Shown here: piece by piece, positions 62,401 to 64,000 of the stretch | Layout: each line of letters starts with the position of its first letter | How positions within the stretch are numbered: the stretch's first letter is position 1 | NCBI GenBank assembly: GCA_010405405.1 | Contig: MU004235.1 | Coordinates: 448,538 to 512,537 of the forward strand | Length of the DNA: 64,000 bases | Direction: 5' to 3' | DNA from: Microthyrium microscopicum | Lineage: Eukaryota > Ascomycota > Dothideomycetes > Microthyriales > Microthyriaceae | Position numbers and translations under genes: made by a program | The notes under the pieces: generated by a model | Told to the model about the DNA's origin: nothing | What the model saw: the letters and a program-made list of their open reading frames with translations, nothing else | Databases searched by the model: none

Positions 62401-64000
62401 TTACTTACTCTAAATAAATAGCTCTCTATTTTTTACTAGTCTTAGGCTATAATTAACTATATTAACTTAAACTTAAAGGAGTCTAATTATTAAAATTAAA
62501 TATATTAGTAAGATATTTAATAAGTAATTAATAGCTTTATTAGAGTCTTAATTAGTTAATACTAGCTTTATTAGAGCTAAATTAACCTATCTATAAATAT
62601 AGTATAGTACTACTATTTATATTTAATTAGATCTTATTAAAATACTACTAGATAGTTATCCTATATATAGTATAAGTTATCTAGTTATTAAAATATATAT
62701 AGCTTAACTTAGTTAGTTATACTATATTAGATATACTAAATTTATATTAGTTTAGTATAATTAGCTTTATAGTAGGTTAAGTAGCTATAACCTATATATA
62801 AAACTACTCTATAAGCCTTATTTAGCTCTAGATTAGAGGTATATTTTAATTTTATTTTATATTAAAAAGGGTTCTTAAAAGGGTACCCTTTATATACGTA
62901 TCTTAATACTTCTTATATCTAATTAAGAGTTGTTTTACGTTATTTATAGTAAGGTATTTAAATCCTTACTTAAAAGTTTAGAAACTCTAAGGTTAGGATT
63001 ATACTTTCCTATTTAGGAAGTTATAATCTTTCTAAGTACTTACTATACTACGTATAACTTCCTTTTACTATAAGAAGCTCTTATAGATCTTTACTAAGTA
63101 CTATTATATTAATACTTAGCTATTTTAGGAAGGTAGAGAGATTTAGGTATAAAATAACTCTTTTTACTCTAAATTCTCTATCTCTTATTCTTTATACTCT
63201 AAATCTTAAGGTAAGTAGAAATTCTATAGTTTTATAAATATATATAAAAATTACTATTACTAACCTATTTTGCGTTATAAGTCCCTCTTTAGTAATTATA
63301 AATTTTCTTTTCTTAATTATTAAGTTACTTAGTACCTTTTTAGGTTCTCTTAACCTATTTTAGTATACTTTATATCCTTCTAACCTTTAATAACTTATCT
63401 TAACTAATCTATATACTTTTAAATCTATCTTTATTTAAAGTAGGCATTAATATAAATAAGTTACTTAAAGATTCTATTAAAGGCTCTTAGGTCCTTACTA
63501 AGAACAATTTTAACTCTAGTAAGACTATAGTAACTATTCTTACTAATAATAATATTATTACGTCCTATAATAACTAAATCTTAACTACTAATATTATAGA
63601 CCTTATTAAAGTAGTCTCTAAAAATAAGATAGAGTAAGAATATGCTAATAAAAGTATTATAACCTTACTTAGCTTATTATAGTATTACTTAATCTTAAAT
63701 CCTTATTAGCGTTATATAGAGGTCTATATTATATATTTTCCTCTTTCTTTAACTACTAAACTTTACCTTATTCCTAACTTAGACTATTATTATACTTAGC
63801 AAGTTAGTTTAGATAAGTACTTTATTAAATACCTTAATATAAAGTTAACTAAAGATTATCTAAAAGTAATATCTTATTTTAGCTTATTTTATATTATATT
63901 ATACTAATATAAGTAGGTTATTCCTTATTAGAACTTTTATAATAAGGCTAAGCTTATCTTAGTTTATATTATAATTAATAAGGTTATTTATACTCTTAAG
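59483..64000. repeat. AT-rich RIP-like repeat block, continues beyond window
   Basis: Composition shifts sharply to A/T. TpA dominates, CpA and TpG are nearly absent over long stretches (for example about 59530-59850 shows almost none) while CpG still occurs (acgt, cgta), which fits repeat-induced point mutation of CpA to TpA rather than simple CpG decay. Both strands are full of stops and no protein frame of note survives. Internal partial duplications at 60901-61009 and pyrimidine runs (ttcttc) near 60178, 61090 and 61315 suggest degenerate transposon copies. A few less AT-rich spots, such as aacgggtcgttct at about 61888, may be remnants of terminal repeats. Element type cannot be told. Such blocks in fungi are usually heterochromatic, gene-poor isochores. 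Confidence 0.9.
60901..61009. repeat. 44-bp direct repeat (period 65) inside AT-rich block
   Basis: Copies at 60901-60944 and 60966-61009 share atctaattattctatattc and the following taagtagag. They differ at two sites, both transitions (a/g and c/t), which fits RIP acting on duplicated DNA. Confidence 0.85.

Noticed and set aside
59483-64000. Genes or CRISPR-like arrays in the AT-rich block
   Set aside because: Stops in all frames, no regular repeat-spacer structure, and a eukaryotic genome; the repeats are irregular and RIP-like.

Overview
This is nuclear DNA of a filamentous ascomycete (Pezizomycotina). Genes are dense, on both strands, and split by short introns (about 45-80 nt, GTAAGT-type donors, CTAAC-like branch sites). 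The complements are typically fungal: a Cla4-type PAK kinase, HMG-CoA reductase, an SEA-complex WD40/RING protein, MFS and ABC exporters. The last 4.5 kb is extremely AT-rich and looks RIP-mutated. Helotiales/Leotiomycetes is a guess; the sequence alone does not fix the order. I assembled exon-intron structures by eye from splice signals, reading frame and family conservation. Coordinates of spliced genes give the full genomic span, with exons listed in the evidence.

Layout. 0-10 kb: 3' part of a DnaJ-C-domain protein, a secreted GPI-type protein with a globin-like core, complex I subunit NDUFA2/B8, a mitochondrial pyruvate carrier and a GPI-anchored type-B carboxylesterase. 10-15 kb: two divergent MFS transporters (DHA2 drug-exporter type and monocarboxylate type) around a 1.7 kb shared intergenic region. 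15-26 kb: a DUF4470/MYND protein, two F-box-like paralogues, then SKP1. 28-36 kb: Cla4-like kinase, an acidic orphan protein, and a third F-box-like paralogue preceded by a 71-bp tandem duplication. 38-42.6 kb: a full-length ABCB transporter whose frame is best explained by a one-nucleotide exon. 43-51.5 kb: lipid-droplet hydrolase, HMG-CoA reductase, a NUDT19-like Nudix protein. 52-54.4 kb: a tandem pair of tiny secreted beta/gamma-crystallin-like proteins and ribosomal protein eS21. 54.9-58.9 kb: RTC1/WDR24. 59.48-64 kb: AT-rich, CpA/TpG-poor repeat graveyard running off the window.

Functional threads. Most genes are housekeeping: respiration and pyruvate import, ubiquitin ligase core, polarity kinase, sterol synthesis, TORC1 control, ribosome. 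Between them lie accessory items: secreted proteins, transporters and lineage-specific F-box-like paralogues. SKP1 within 1.5 kb of one F-box-like gene and 15 kb of all three is suggestive, but linkage alone does not show partnership. The most unusual items are the single-nucleotide exon, the secreted crystallin-like pair, the secreted globin-like protein, and the F-box-like family with shared cysteines and a shared intron.
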